A stretch of DNA of 53,070 nucleotides, taken from positions 1 to 53,070 of the forward strand of contig JAFGSR010000010.1 in assembly GCA_016934515.1 (NCBI GenBank), given 5' to 3'. Of this stretch, positions 42,665-52,232 are shown piece after piece. Every line of letters starts with the position of its first letter. Position 1 is the stretch's first letter. Both the position numbers and the translations under genes were made by a program. Under the pieces are notes generated by a model. That model did no database searches, was not told the DNA's origin, and worked only from the letters and a program-made list of their open reading frames with translations. This DNA is from Sedimentisphaerales bacterium. Its GTDB lineage: Bacteria; Planctomycetota; Phycisphaerae; Sedimentisphaerales; SM23-30.

Positions 42665-44470
42665 ATGGTATCTTTGAGGACAAATTGTTTTTTCGGCACT
42701 ATCGCAGTTTTTATTATCGCGCTTAATCACTTTGCCCCCATATCGTATGCCGCCCAACGGGATATCTATCCCGATTCCTGGACCGCTACCGATGCCTTGG
42801 GGAGAACGCTTTGCGGGTACAAAGAATGTGGCCCACCACGGGCGGATAAGTACGTGGGAATATTCTATTGGACCTGGCATAGAGTACATGGTGCCCAGGG
42901 TCCTTATGATAATACCAAAATAATCGCCGCTGATCCCAATAATCCGCATTGGGGACCAATTCATGCACCTCATCATTGGGGCGAACCGGAACTGGGATAT
43001 TATATATCGACAGATCCGTTCGTGATACGTAAGCATGCCTCGATGCTGACAAATGCCGGGGTCGATGTAATTTTTTTTGATACGACTAATCCTCCCTATA
43101 CCTGGAAAGAGTCGTATATGGCTCTTTGTAAGGAATATTCCCAGATCAGGGCCCAGGGGAACAAAACTCCCCAAATTGCTTTTCTGGCACCTTTCGGTGA
43201 TCCAACTGTCGTTGTGGAAACCGTTTTCAATGATTTATACAGCAAGAACCTCTATCCCGAGCTGTGGTTTATCTGGCAAGGCAAACCCTTAATCATGGCC
43301 GATCCGGCCCCCTTAAAAAATCCAAAAATCAAACAGTTCTTTACTTTCCGCAAGCCCATACCCTCTTATTTTACCGGTCCCTCCGGTCCTGACCAATGGG
43401 GTTGGCTCGAAGTATACCCCCAACACGTTTTCCATAACTCAAAAGGCCAGGCCGAGCAGATGACCGTCGGGATTGCTCAAAATGCCGTGGGAAATCAGCT
43501 CTCTGCTATGAGTCATCATGATGGAGCCATGGGTCGTAGTTGGCACAGTGGCCATAAAGACTCAAGGCCAGATGCCGTAAATTATGGCTACAACTTCGTC
43601 GAACAATGGAACCGGGCCTTGGAGGTCGATCCCACCTTCATTTTTATCACCGGTTGGAATGAATGGGTCGCCGGCAGATTCAAAAAATGGCATATTTACA
43701 CCGGAAGTGACAGCTATTTTCCTGATGCATTGTTTGTGGACCAGTACAACCACGAGTATAGCCGGGATATCGAACCCATGAAAGACGGTCATACCGATAA
43801 TTATTATTACCAGATGATTGATTATATCCGACGCTTCAAGGGCGTACGCAAACCACAAATCACCACCGCTTCAGTTACTATTGTTATTGACGGCATTTTC
43901 TCTGACTGGGCTTCTGTCCAACCGGAATTCCGGGACAGCATCGGTGACACCGCCCATCGGGACCATAAAGGCTACGGAAAAACCCATTACATCAACAATA
44001 CCGGCCGAAATGACCTGGTCACCTTGAAGGTCGCCTGCGACTCGGATAATATTTATTTTTATGCTCAAACCCGCGAGGATCTCACTGGTTACAAAGACCC
44101 CAACTGGATGCTGTTATTCATCGATTCGGACCTTAACAATAAAACCGGTTTCCAGGGTTATGATTATCTGATAAACAGCCCGGTTCTAAACGCCACCCGC
44201 ACAACTCTAAAACAAAATACCACCGGCTGGAACTGGAAAACCACCGCCGAATTAACTTATGCTGTATCGGCAAACGAACTGGAACTGAAAATCCCCCGCA
44301 TTTCCATCCTGCCACCTGATCAGAAAAAAATTGCTTTTAATTTCCATTGGGCCGATAACCTCCAGCACGTTGATGATATCGTAGAATTTTCTGTCAGCGG
44401 CGACAACGCTCCTGACCGACGCTTTAATTACCATTATGAAAACGAGCTCGGTTCACCGCATAAAAACTAA
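42665..44470 (+). CDS. Exported GH99/GH71-like protein with CBM9-like C-terminus
   Basis: Starting at ATG 42665 gives 601 residues with a plausible signal peptide (MVSLRTNCFFGTIAVFIIAL, cleaved near AYA/AQ around 30). ATG 42632 is an alternative; neither has a clear ribosome site. Residues about 60-395 form a domain resembling GH99/GH71-like (endo-alpha-mannosidase-type) barrels: GIFYWTWHR, NAGVDVIFFDTT and FIFITGWNEWVAGR. Residues about 405-600 resemble a CBM9-like domain (VIDGIFSDWASVQPEF, DNIYFYAQTRED, WMLLFIDSDLN). Substrate unknown. GH127 follows after 53 bases. Confidence 0.7.
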   Translation: MVSLRTNCFFGTIAVFIIALNHFAPISYAAQRDIYPDSWTATDALGRTLCGYKECGPPRADKYVGIFYWTWHRVHGAQGPYDNTKIIAADPNNPHWGPIHAPHHWGEPELGYYISTDPFVIRKHASMLTNAGVDVIFFDTTNPPYTWKESYMALCKEYSQIRAQGNKTPQIAFLAPFGDPTVVVETVFNDLYSKNLYPELWFIWQGKPLIMADPAPLKNPKIKQFFTFRKPIPSYFTGPSGPDQWGWLEVYPQHVFHNSKGQAEQMTVGIAQNAVGNQLSAMSHHDGAMGRSWHSGHKDSRPDAVNYGYNFVEQWNRALEVDPTFIFITGWNEWVAGRFKKWHIYTGSDSYFPDALFVDQYNHEYSRDIEPMKDGHTDNYYYQMIDYIRRFKGVRKPQITTASVTIVIDGIFSDWASVQPEFRDSIGDTAHRDHKGYGKTHYINNTGRNDLVTLKVACDSDNIYFYAQTREDLTGYKDPNWMLLFIDSDLNNKTGFQGYDYLINSPVLNATRTTLKQNTTGWNWKTTAELTYAVSANELELKIPRISILPPDQKKIAFNFHWADNLQHVDDIVEFSVSGDNAPDRRFNYHYENELGSPHKN

Positions 44471-44523
44471 GAGCTGTAGAACTCGCCCGAAACCCTAAGA
44501 CCAAATTATGGGAGAATTCGATA

Positions 44524-46479
44524 ATGGCCCACAAACAAAACTGGTTGATGTATTTTGTCGTATTCGGCGTTGGTTTTTTTCAGTTGGCCGATTGGCTCCA
44601 CGCCCAAGCCTCCCCTCCCGTTCCGACCGCCCGGGTTGCCGATGTGCTTCGGCCCGCTCCGCCCGGACAGGTTAAACTGGATGGGTTTCTGGGCGACAAA
44701 ATCGACACCTGTATCCGGCACCGAATCATGGCCCAGAGCATTTCGGACTTGATCGAACCATTCCAAAAGCGACCGGAGGCATATATGTGGCGGTGCGAGT
44801 TCTGGGGCAAGTGGTTCACCTCGGCAGCCGCCGCCAGTCAATACACCCATGATGCCCAGCTTCGGACCATTATAGATAAAGCCGTTGCTGATTTACTCGC
44901 CACCCAAACCGCCAACGGCTACATCGGCACCTACAAGGATGATGCCCATTTGCAGCACTGGGATATTTGGGGACGAAAATACGTGTTGCTGGGATTGCTG
45001 GCTTATTATGACATCACCGGCGATTCAAATGTGTTAGACGCCGCCATGCGACACGCCGATTTCCTCCTCACCGAGGTCGGTCCCGGCAAAGCCAACATCG
45101 TCGAAAAAGGCCACTGGACCGGTATGGCCGCTAGCTCCGTTCTCGAACCCATGGTTTTGCTTTACCGACGCACCGGTCAGCAGCGGTATCTTGATTTTTC
45201 AAATTACATCATCGAGCAATGGGCCTCCGACGCCGGACCCCAACTCATCCGCAAGGCCCTCGCTGATGTCCCGATGTACCTCATGTTTCCCGGTCATCTG
45301 GACGTCTCAAAACCTCCGGTCTATCCCGAAGGGTACTTCGAATACGGCCAATCCAAGGCCTACGAAATGATGTCCTGTTTCGAGGGACTTACCGAGCTTT
45401 ACCGCGTTACCGCACGGGAATCCTACCGCCAGGCGCTATTGAAGGTTTTTGACAATATTCGCAAAAACGAGCTTACCATTACCGGTTCCGGTTCGGACAT
45501 GGAACGCTGGTTCGGCGGCCATTTCCGCCAAGCCCAGCCGGTCCGTGAATGGATGGAAACCTGCGTAACGGTTACCTGGATGAAATTATGTTATCAACTT
45601 TTGCGGCTGACCGGCGACCCGAAATTTGCCGACGAAATCGAAATCAGCTCTTACAACGCCCTCGCCGGCGCCATGAAGCAGGACGGCACCTGGTGGAGTC
45701 ATTATAATCCACTGAACGGCATTCGCGGACCGGCTCCCAAACAGTGCGAAATGAATCAGAACTGCTGCGTCGCCAACGGCCCGCGGGGAATGATGCTCCT
45801 CCCGACCGTGGCTGTTATGTCCGACGCAACCGGCCCGGTGGTTAATCTGTATTCCCGCGGCCGGGCCAAACTACCCCTGACCGACGACAATTCAGTACTG
45901 CTGACCCTGGATACCGACTATCCCCGCTCGGATACCATTACTTTACTGGTGCAGCCGGAAAAACCCGCCCGCTTCACCATCAGTTTGCGGATCCCCGGCT
46001 GGTGTAAAAATTCTTCCCTGAAAATCAACGGAAAAGACTTTTCAGTCAAAACCGCCCCCGGCACCTACGCCCGAATCGACCGCTCCTGGCAGGACAACGA
46101 CAAGATCGAGCTACATCTGGAAATGACCGGCACAGTTCTCGCCGCACCCAATAGTAAATATTATCTCGCGGTGATGCGCGGCCCGATCGTGCTGGCATTG
46201 GACAAACGACTCTGCTCCGGTTTTCTCGATCAGACCCTGCTCTGGAAAAAGGACGATACCGACGCGATTGAACTGACCAAATCAGATCTCCCCGACCAGC
46301 AAAATATCTGGATGGCCTTTACCGCACCCGCCCTTAACCCACAGACCGGCAAAACCATTCAACTGCCCTTGTGCGATTATGCCTCAGCCGGAAACACCTG
46401 GAGCGAAGATTCCCACTTCCGCCTCTGGCTGCCCCAACCCTTCAACGTCGGTAAATCCTTGGAAAAGGAAACAAATTAA
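44524..46479 (+). CDS. GH127-type glycoside hydrolase (beta-L-arabinofuranosidase family)
   Basis: The 651-residue protein has a signal peptide (cleaved near HAQA at about 29). The fold is an alpha/alpha barrel (about 45-440) with a beta-sandwich tail. In characterised GH127 the zinc ligands are one Glu and three Cys; this protein shows M-E345-T-C347 and N-C414-C415-V-A-N-G-P, matching those positions, so the site seems intact. The proposed acid/base Glu is uncertain; E327 or E342 are candidates. It should act on beta-L-arabinofuranosyl or related ends. GGGAGAA precedes the ATG. It lies in a putative operon with the GH99-like gene and a phosphoesterase. Confidence 0.85.
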   Translation: MAHKQNWLMYFVVFGVGFFQLADWLHAQASPPVPTARVADVLRPAPPGQVKLDGFLGDKIDTCIRHRIMAQSISDLIEPFQKRPEAYMWRCEFWGKWFTSAAAASQYTHDAQLRTIIDKAVADLLATQTANGYIGTYKDDAHLQHWDIWGRKYVLLGLLAYYDITGDSNVLDAAMRHADFLLTEVGPGKANIVEKGHWTGMAASSVLEPMVLLYRRTGQQRYLDFSNYIIEQWASDAGPQLIRKALADVPMYLMFPGHLDVSKPPVYPEGYFEYGQSKAYEMMSCFEGLTELYRVTARESYRQALLKVFDNIRKNELTITGSGSDMERWFGGHFRQAQPVREWMETCVTVTWMKLCYQLLRLTGDPKFADEIEISSYNALAGAMKQDGTWWSHYNPLNGIRGPAPKQCEMNQNCCVANGPRGMMLLPTVAVMSDATGPVVNLYSRGRAKLPLTDDNSVLLTLDTDYPRSDTITLLVQPEKPARFTISLRIPGWCKNSSLKINGKDFSVKTAPGTYARIDRSWQDNDKIELHLEMTGTVLAAPNSKYYLAVMRGPIVLALDKRLCSGFLDQTLLWKKDDTDAIELTKSDLPDQQNIWMAFTAPALNPQTGKTIQLPLCDYASAGNTWSEDSHFRLWLPQPFNVGKSLEKETN

Positions 46480-46555
46480 TACTACTACGCCAGTATATAT
46501 TGTTTATATATTAAATTGATCTGGATAACCCTTATACGTTAAAGGAGCTTTGAAC

Positions 46556-47419
46556 ATGAACAGAAACACTTCAATACAACGTGATTTACTTAAAATTACC
46601 CTGGTTGCTCTGCTGGCTGGCTTCCTGACTTCCTGTGCATCTTCTACAGATCAACTCGCCAAAAGCAGCCCATTCACCTTCGTACAGCTTACCGATACTC
46701 AACTGGGATTTGGAGGCTACGAACACGACGTAAACTCATTCAAGCAGGCCGTCAAGCAAATCAACGCCCTGAAACCCGATTTCGTCATCATTTGTGGCGA
46801 CCTGGTTCATAGTCCTGATGAAAAATCTTTCGCCGATTTCAAAAAGATCAATGCCGGTTTCACTGTGCCTAGCTACTGTGTGCTCGGAAACCATGATGCC
46901 GCCAGTGTAAGTGCCCTGCAGTACTATCGCAAGGTAATAGGTAAGGACTACTATTCCTTCGAACACAAAGGTTACGCTTTCGTTATCGTAAACACCCAAT
47001 TATGGAAAGCTCCCATTAGCCCTTATTCTGAAAAACAGGACCAATGGCTAAATGCCACCCTGGAATCCATATCAAAAAAGCATCTGCCGATTTTTATCGC
47101 CGGCCATCATCCCCTTTTCCTGAAAGACCCTGACGAAAAAGAGGAATACTTCAATTTGGCTCCGGAAAAACGGCACGAACTGCTGAATCTTTTTGAAAAA
47201 CATAACGTCGTTGCCGTTCTTGGTGGACATACCCACGAATTGGTCATAAACGAATACCATGGCATTCAACTCGTAAACGCCGAGACTACCAGCAAAAATT
47301 TCGACAAACGCCCCATGGGCTTCCGCCTCTGGCACATCGGACCCCAAAGACCCTTCGTCCATGATTTTATTCCATTGAACGACTTCGGCGGCCCCTATCC
47401 CGAACCCGAATCAAAATAG
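46556..47419 (+). CDS. Calcineurin-like phosphoesterase lipoprotein
   Basis: From ATG 46556 (AAAGGAG 9 bases upstream) the protein has 287 residues. The signal ends in a lipobox LTSC with Cys27. Phosphoesterase motifs are D47-x-Q (TDTQ), GD at 81-82, GNHD at 111-114, GHHP at 183-186 and GHTH at 224-227; the first metal motif has Gln in place of His. All other metal ligands are present. It follows the GH127 gene by 76 bases on the same strand. Substrate unknown; it may remove phosphate or phosphodiester substituents from the glycan, an inference. Confidence 0.85.
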   Translation: MNRNTSIQRDLLKITLVALLAGFLTSCASSTDQLAKSSPFTFVQLTDTQLGFGGYEHDVNSFKQAVKQINALKPDFVIICGDLVHSPDEKSFADFKKINAGFTVPSYCVLGNHDAASVSALQYYRKVIGKDYYSFEHKGYAFVIVNTQLWKAPISPYSEKQDQWLNATLESISKKHLPIFIAGHHPLFLKDPDEKEEYFNLAPEKRHELLNLFEKHNVVAVLGGHTHELVINEYHGIQLVNAETTSKNFDKRPMGFRLWHIGPQRPFVHDFIPLNDFGGPYPEPESK

Positions 47420-47458
47420 GCCAATTGTTCCACCTAAAAGTGCCTTTGCCGAGCTTTG

Positions 47459-49279
47459 TTATTGAGCAGTTTCCAGCCAGACATAGAAAAACTCGAACAG
47501 GTCTTTCATGTCCACCTGTCCGTCTCCGTTTAGGTCCGAACCGCCGCAGTTACCGCAACCGGTGTTCAGCCAATGGTCAGCCAGAACATTAAAATCTACC
47601 AGATCAACTTTCAGGTCCCGCGGTTCAAAGTCGCCCCTTAAAATGGTCAATGAATCTATCAGGACACCGTCCTGATTAATCACTTCCAGGTCAAGTTGAT
47701 TTTCATTGATTTTGATACTGCAGAATTCGAGGGTTTTCACCGCCAAAACAATATATGGATATCCGGGGGTCGGATCATACAATGGCGCCCCGCCCCCGCC
47801 GGTGGTGATGTGGGTAACGCCCTCTACTTCGGCGCGGGCGTAGTAATGGTTGTGCCCGGCAAAGACCATATTAACGCCATAGGTTTCGAACAGCGGCTGT
47901 AAATCCGTCTGGACACTGATATTGTTGTCGTGACCGCCGGCGGACCACCCCGGCTCGTGAATGACCACAAACTTCCATTTTTTCTCGCTCAGACTCAAAT
48001 CATCTTCCAGCCAGTTCAACTGGGCCGAACCGCTGCTGTAATTAGTGTATTGATCGACAATAGCGAAATGTGCCGGTCCGTAATCAAATGACCAGTAACG
48101 CCCTGCAACGTAGGGATAGGGCCAGTATTTCACGTATAAACTACCGCTCTCTTCGTGATTGCCCATACAACCGTTCAGTGCAACTTTCGACTGTAACTCC
48201 AGCGCGTTAAGCGCCGTCAAGTTGAAAAATTGGCTCGTCCAGGAGCTTTCCGTATCACCGTTGGAGACCCAGTCTCCCACGTGCAGCAACAGCGCTTGAT
48301 AATTCGGATCGGCAGCAATCGCATCCAGCATCCCCGCACAGATAGCATCATGGTCATCCACATTGGTACGCGTGTCCCCATAAGCCATAAATTTTACCGT
48401 TGACGCCTGGGCCGCCGGAGCACTACGAAAAGAACCGTCGTAAAAATCTCCACCTACATCTACCCGATAGTAATATTTCGTACCGGGGATCAGGTTGGTT
48501 ATATTATACTTGTGCTGGTGATCGTTGCCGTACTCCAGAGAAACTTCACTTCCGCTCGTATAGGAAGTATCCAGTCCCCAACTGATAGTGCAGGCATACG
48601 TTTTATTTATCTGCCACAGAACCGTCATCTCGGTATTGCTGCCCGGATAGATAAGATAGGGCCCCTTTAATATCTCCGGCGGAATCGGTTCAGTTGAACC
48701 GATCAACGACAGATCCAAACTGATATCGGAACTGGTAGGGATCACCTGGTGGATCTCAACAGCCAGAACATTTGTTCCGGTCACCAAATCATCCCCTTCG
48801 ACCAAAAATTGATAAAAGGTATCTTCTGCTGGATCGCTCACCGCAGATAATGCCCGGCTCGAATAGGTAACTTCCAGGTCGGTTATATTATCGCGCAGTA
48901 TTTCGCTGCCGTTCAGATAAACCACTGCTCCGTCGTCGCGCAAAAGATTCACTATCAGGCTTTGATACAAAGACGCGTCGGCAACTTCAAATGTGTGCCG
49001 AAAATAAGTTGTTATGTACTTGTTACTTGAACTCGGTCCGTAACTAACAGTCGTCGCCTCGTCGCCATCCCCATAACCCAACTGCGCCGGACCCTCATCC
49101 CAGCTAAGGTCCCCAACAAAACCCGCTTCTTTCCAGGCCGTCCCCTGATCGGATCCGTCGTCCAGATAGCGCCAATCCGAACCCGCACTGACCAAAGTGG
49201 TCTCTGTAGCATGAGAAAATTCCCCGCATAATCCCACCAGCAAAAAAATCAACAGAGACGATATAATATTCTTTCCCAT
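47459..49279 (-). CDS. Exported purple acid phosphatase-like protein with dockerin repeat
   Basis: The 606-residue protein starts with a signal peptide (about 1-24). Residues 25-200 form a beta-sandwich (YLDDGSDQGTAW, FRHTFEV, VVYLNGSEI). Residues about 203-290 form a PAP-type Fn3 domain (GPYLIYPGSNTEMTVLW). Residues about 295-500 form the phosphoesterase domain: GDTR at 301-304, GD at 335-336, GNHE at 373-376, H441 and GHNH at 475-478. Two dockerin-like repeats end the protein (LKVDLVDFNVLADHWL and DLNGDGQVDMKDLFEFFYVW). Cell-surface attachment is probable in planctomycetes; a cohesin partner is not in the window. Confidence 0.88.
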   Translation of the reverse strand: MGKNIISSLLIFLLVGLCGEFSHATETTLVSAGSDWRYLDDGSDQGTAWKEAGFVGDLSWDEGPAQLGYGDGDEATTVSYGPSSSNKYITTYFRHTFEVADASLYQSLIVNLLRDDGAVVYLNGSEILRDNITDLEVTYSSRALSAVSDPAEDTFYQFLVEGDDLVTGTNVLAVEIHQVIPTSSDISLDLSLIGSTEPIPPEILKGPYLIYPGSNTEMTVLWQINKTYACTISWGLDTSYTSGSEVSLEYGNDHQHKYNITNLIPGTKYYYRVDVGGDFYDGSFRSAPAAQASTVKFMAYGDTRTNVDDHDAICAGMLDAIAADPNYQALLLHVGDWVSNGDTESSWTSQFFNLTALNALELQSKVALNGCMGNHEESGSLYVKYWPYPYVAGRYWSFDYGPAHFAIVDQYTNYSSGSAQLNWLEDDLSLSEKKWKFVVIHEPGWSAGGHDNNISVQTDLQPLFETYGVNMVFAGHNHYYARAEVEGVTHITTGGGGAPLYDPTPGYPYIVLAVKTLEFCSIKINENQLDLEVINQDGVLIDSLTILRGDFEPRDLKVDLVDFNVLADHWLNTGCGNCGGSDLNGDGQVDMKDLFEFFYVWLETAQ

Positions 49280-49435
49280 CTTTTCACAAGGACCTTTCGA
49301 TTAGTAACCCGGATTTTTCGATGAATCCACCGACTACGCCGATGTCGTCGGTTCCGTTTTGAAAATATAAATTTCGGTAATTCGATATTGTTTAGGATTT
49401 CTGATTTAGGGATTAGGATTTCCAGTTTATCTGGT

Positions 49436-51457
49436 TTAAGGCGTCGTCAGATCCACGTTCAGAAATTCAAATTGCTGATCTGGTGCGGTATCATAGCGAT
49501 CCAGATAAGGAGAATAACTCTGCACCGTAACTTTTTGCAGCACGGGACAGAATGTGACAATTCTCAGGTAACCGCCGCCGCCATCGATTCCCCCCACTGG
49601 ACGCTGATAATCAGACAACATCTGATAAACTTTATTACCGTTGTTACCGGTACTAACCAGCGTACCCACTCCGTCACCGGTAATATGGCCGCTGAAAACA
49701 AACGAAATATTTTCGTGCAATTTGACAAAATTAGTCCACATCTCTTCACCGTCATTACACGCTTCCGGACCCGTCGCGCTGCTGCACAAAGCATAATTAT
49801 GCGGATTCCCCGATTCTCCTGTTCCAATACGCGTATCGTCGTTCTGCATATAAGCGTGGGTCAATACTATTACTCTGCGATGCGGATGGTTGCTTACCAC
49901 CGTATTGGCCCAGTCCAGCACTTTTGTACGCGGGCCGAACTCAAGAGCTATCACCAGCCAGTCAATACCGCCGGCGGTAAAATGATGATAGCTGTTTTCC
50001 ATGTGGCCCGATTCTTGAATCCCTCGAACACTTGGAAACCTGGGGACCGGGAAATAGCTGTTAAATAGCGTTAAATCCCGAACATCAGAAGTACCATTGG
50101 TGCCCGTATCATGGTTTCCCACCGACAGAACATAAGGCACCTCGCCGTCCAATATGCTTAAACTGGCATCGGCATTGTCCCAATGTGAAACAAGGTTATT
50201 GTCCGTTATATCTCCTTCATGAAGCATAAATGCAATCCGCAGGGCGTCTTCATTATCCAAAATCCATAGGGTTTGGCTGGTGAAAACCGCTGGATAACTC
50301 TCGGAGTAATATTGTGTATCCGGCAGCAAAACAATCGAAAATTCCTCATCAGAACGTACCCTGATTGTCACCTCTGCCTGATCTTTATCCTTGTCATTGG
50401 TCATCGCCTCATATACAAAACTGTCCGGACCAATATAACCCGGATCCGGCGTATAGGTAAACGTCCCGTCTCCTGCTAAAGCCAACTCGCCATGTGCCAC
50501 ATCTGTGATTAAATTCGCCCAAAGCTCACCGTCTCTGTAACGATCGTTGGCCAGCACGCCGTTTGATACCTCTGCATAAGTTACATCTTGATCGACTAAA
50601 TAACTATCACTTGCCGCCACCACATTTACAGAATGGGTCGCATAGGTCAGAAAATCGTCAAAGTAAGTTGAGCTGTTAGCCCAATCGTATAAACCCACAG
50701 TGCCAAAGGGAATGTCAGCATCGGTAACCGCAGAACCGAAAACATTTACTCCGTCCAGCAATATATTAATTTGATCGCCGTGCACGTTCACGCTTAATTC
50801 CATATCTACGTTTATTGGAAATGCCGGGTTTACAGTTACCGTTGCCAGGACGGTTTCCACGCCTTCGTGCATTTTATATAGCGTGCGAAAAGATCTTTGG
50901 ACGTCCAACTCAAACTTGTAATAGTTGTACAAATCATGATATTTGAATAACACCCCGATTCCGTCGTTGTCAGTTGACCGCAGGGTAACGTCAAATTGAT
51001 AATTGTCCCAATGAAACGCTTTCGGATCATTCCAGTACATATAAGTGCCCTGGCGATAGTAGGTATTCGAAACATTTGTGCTGTATATATTAGATGACTC
51101 AACCAATTCCTGCGAAACAATATGCCAGTCTGATGGGCAACTGTTTCCCCCGTCGTCAATAATTGTCCAGTTGGCCAGACTGCTGCTGCTGTTGAAATCG
51201 TCTTGGGCCAGAATCTCATGCCAATGACCAGCTATTATGGCATAATCCTTACCATCCACTTGCAGATTGCCATCCAAATCACTCGACCAGCCCGGACCGG
51301 TTTCAAGCCACTGTTCCGAAAAGATATTCATATCCACCAGGTTCACTTCTCCGTCCTGGTTTATATCCCCGGTTAAAGTAGCTCCCCATAACCACCCTGC
51401 GCTCATGACAAACAACATACATGCCGCCAGCGCTAAAAACATTATCTTTTTCATCAT
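49436..51457 (-). CDS. Exported multi-domain phosphoesterase with N-terminal dockerin
   Basis: The 673-residue protein has a signal peptide (about 1-25), two dockerin-like repeats (GDINQDGEVNLVDMNIFSEQ and SDLDGNLQVDGKDYAIIAGH), a jellyroll-like domain (about 85-275), an Ig-like domain (about 277-368) and a phosphoesterase domain (about 373-600). Metal motifs are DTQ at 380, GD at 415-416, GNHD at 447-450 and H534. The last motif reads GHIT at 590-593, lacking the second His of GHxH, so activity may differ. AAGGAG lies upstream of tandem ATGs. It precedes the other dockerin phosphoesterase on the same strand by 156 bases. Confidence 0.85.
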   Translation of the reverse strand: MMKKIMFLALAACMLFVMSAGWLWGATLTGDINQDGEVNLVDMNIFSEQWLETGPGWSSDLDGNLQVDGKDYAIIAGHWHEILAQDDFNSSSSLANWTIIDDGGNSCPSDWHIVSQELVESSNIYSTNVSNTYYRQGTYMYWNDPKAFHWDNYQFDVTLRSTDNDGIGVLFKYHDLYNYYKFELDVQRSFRTLYKMHEGVETVLATVTVNPAFPINVDMELSVNVHGDQINILLDGVNVFGSAVTDADIPFGTVGLYDWANSSTYFDDFLTYATHSVNVVAASDSYLVDQDVTYAEVSNGVLANDRYRDGELWANLITDVAHGELALAGDGTFTYTPDPGYIGPDSFVYEAMTNDKDKDQAEVTIRVRSDEEFSIVLLPDTQYYSESYPAVFTSQTLWILDNEDALRIAFMLHEGDITDNNLVSHWDNADASLSILDGEVPYVLSVGNHDTGTNGTSDVRDLTLFNSYFPVPRFPSVRGIQESGHMENSYHHFTAGGIDWLVIALEFGPRTKVLDWANTVVSNHPHRRVIVLTHAYMQNDDTRIGTGESGNPHNYALCSSATGPEACNDGEEMWTNFVKLHENISFVFSGHITGDGVGTLVSTGNNGNKVYQMLSDYQRPVGGIDGGGGYLRIVTFCPVLQKVTVQSYSPYLDRYDTAPDQQFEFLNVDLTTP

Positions 51458-52070
51458 TTCTTCGCTCCTTTTCCCCTACAGTTTTCCTTAGGTCTGACCG
51501 CATTAATCATCGGCCAAAATCCAATAAAGTCCCTTTGTTTGTAATACTATCCAACAATTTCTTGCTTTTGTGGCTGAGAATCTTGACTTTACCTAAAATC
51601 TAGCACCTATCCTAATCCCTGCTATACCCGCATTTCTGCCCGATAAACCGCTATAAATACACAATTCTTCCACTGCTCCATTATAGCAATTCAAACGGGA
51701 AAATTCAATGCCACTTGCTTGTATATTCGTTCGTTTGTAAATCGTCCTTAAGCCACCTCTGGTGATTATTCTTGATAAGAAAAGTCAGCGTCCACTAAGT
51801 CCATTATGTCCATTCAAGTCCATCAGCGGATCCCAAAAAATCTCTGAATCCTCATCATTTAACAGATTTTAAAAATTTTCCTGCCAGAGACGAAAAATCT
51901 GCGTAAACTTGTCCCCATAGGATTTTGCATTTGTATCGCCGGCGTCTCGCCGGCTAGTTGGGCAAGTGTTGCCGGGACAGCGGCGTCGGGTGGCACCCCC
52001 AAGCGAGTCTTCGAGCTTGGGGGTGGTCTTATACAAAAATAATAAAAGTTCCATTAATTTATCCCGCCAT
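51458..52070. other. Repeat-rich non-coding stretch
   Basis: No gene is seen. The interval includes the leader of the phosphoesterase gene, a GTCCA-type short repeat (51791-51825), a GCCGGCG-TCTCGCCGGC palindrome near 51938-51955, and a GGGTGGCACC-type repeat (51986-52026) in which CACCCCCAAGC pairs perfectly with GCTTGGGGGTG. Confidence 0.5.
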
Positions 52071-52136
52071 AGCTTCACTTGTCATGTCGTAGCTTCACTT
52101 GTCATGTCGTAGCCTCACTTGTCATGTCGTAGCCTC
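52071..52136 (+). repeat. 20-bp tandem repeat, 3.3 copies
   Basis: The unit AGCTTCACTTGTCATGTCGT occurs at 52071-52090 and 52091-52110, and with one change (AGCCTC...) at 52111-52130; a partial copy follows. It runs directly into a 12-bp tandem array. Confidence 0.95.
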
Positions 52137-52232
52137 ATGCGAAGACAGATGCGAAGACAGATGCGAAGACAGATGCGAAGACAGATGCGAAGACAGATGC
52201 GAAGACAGATGCGAAGACAGATGCAAAGGCGA
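52137..52232 (+). repeat. 12-bp tandem repeat, seven perfect copies
   Basis: ATGCGAAGACAG is repeated seven times without change (52137-52220), and a degenerate eighth copy follows. The period is a multiple of three, so it produces spurious ORFs on both strands (MRRQ and FASV repeats). It is a minisatellite-like locus, not a CRISPR array, as there are no spacers. Confidence 0.95.

Noticed and set aside
52137..52232. CRISPR array or coding repeat in the 12-bp tandem region.
   Set aside because: Units abut with no spacers, and the ORFs on both strands are by-products of a period divisible by three.
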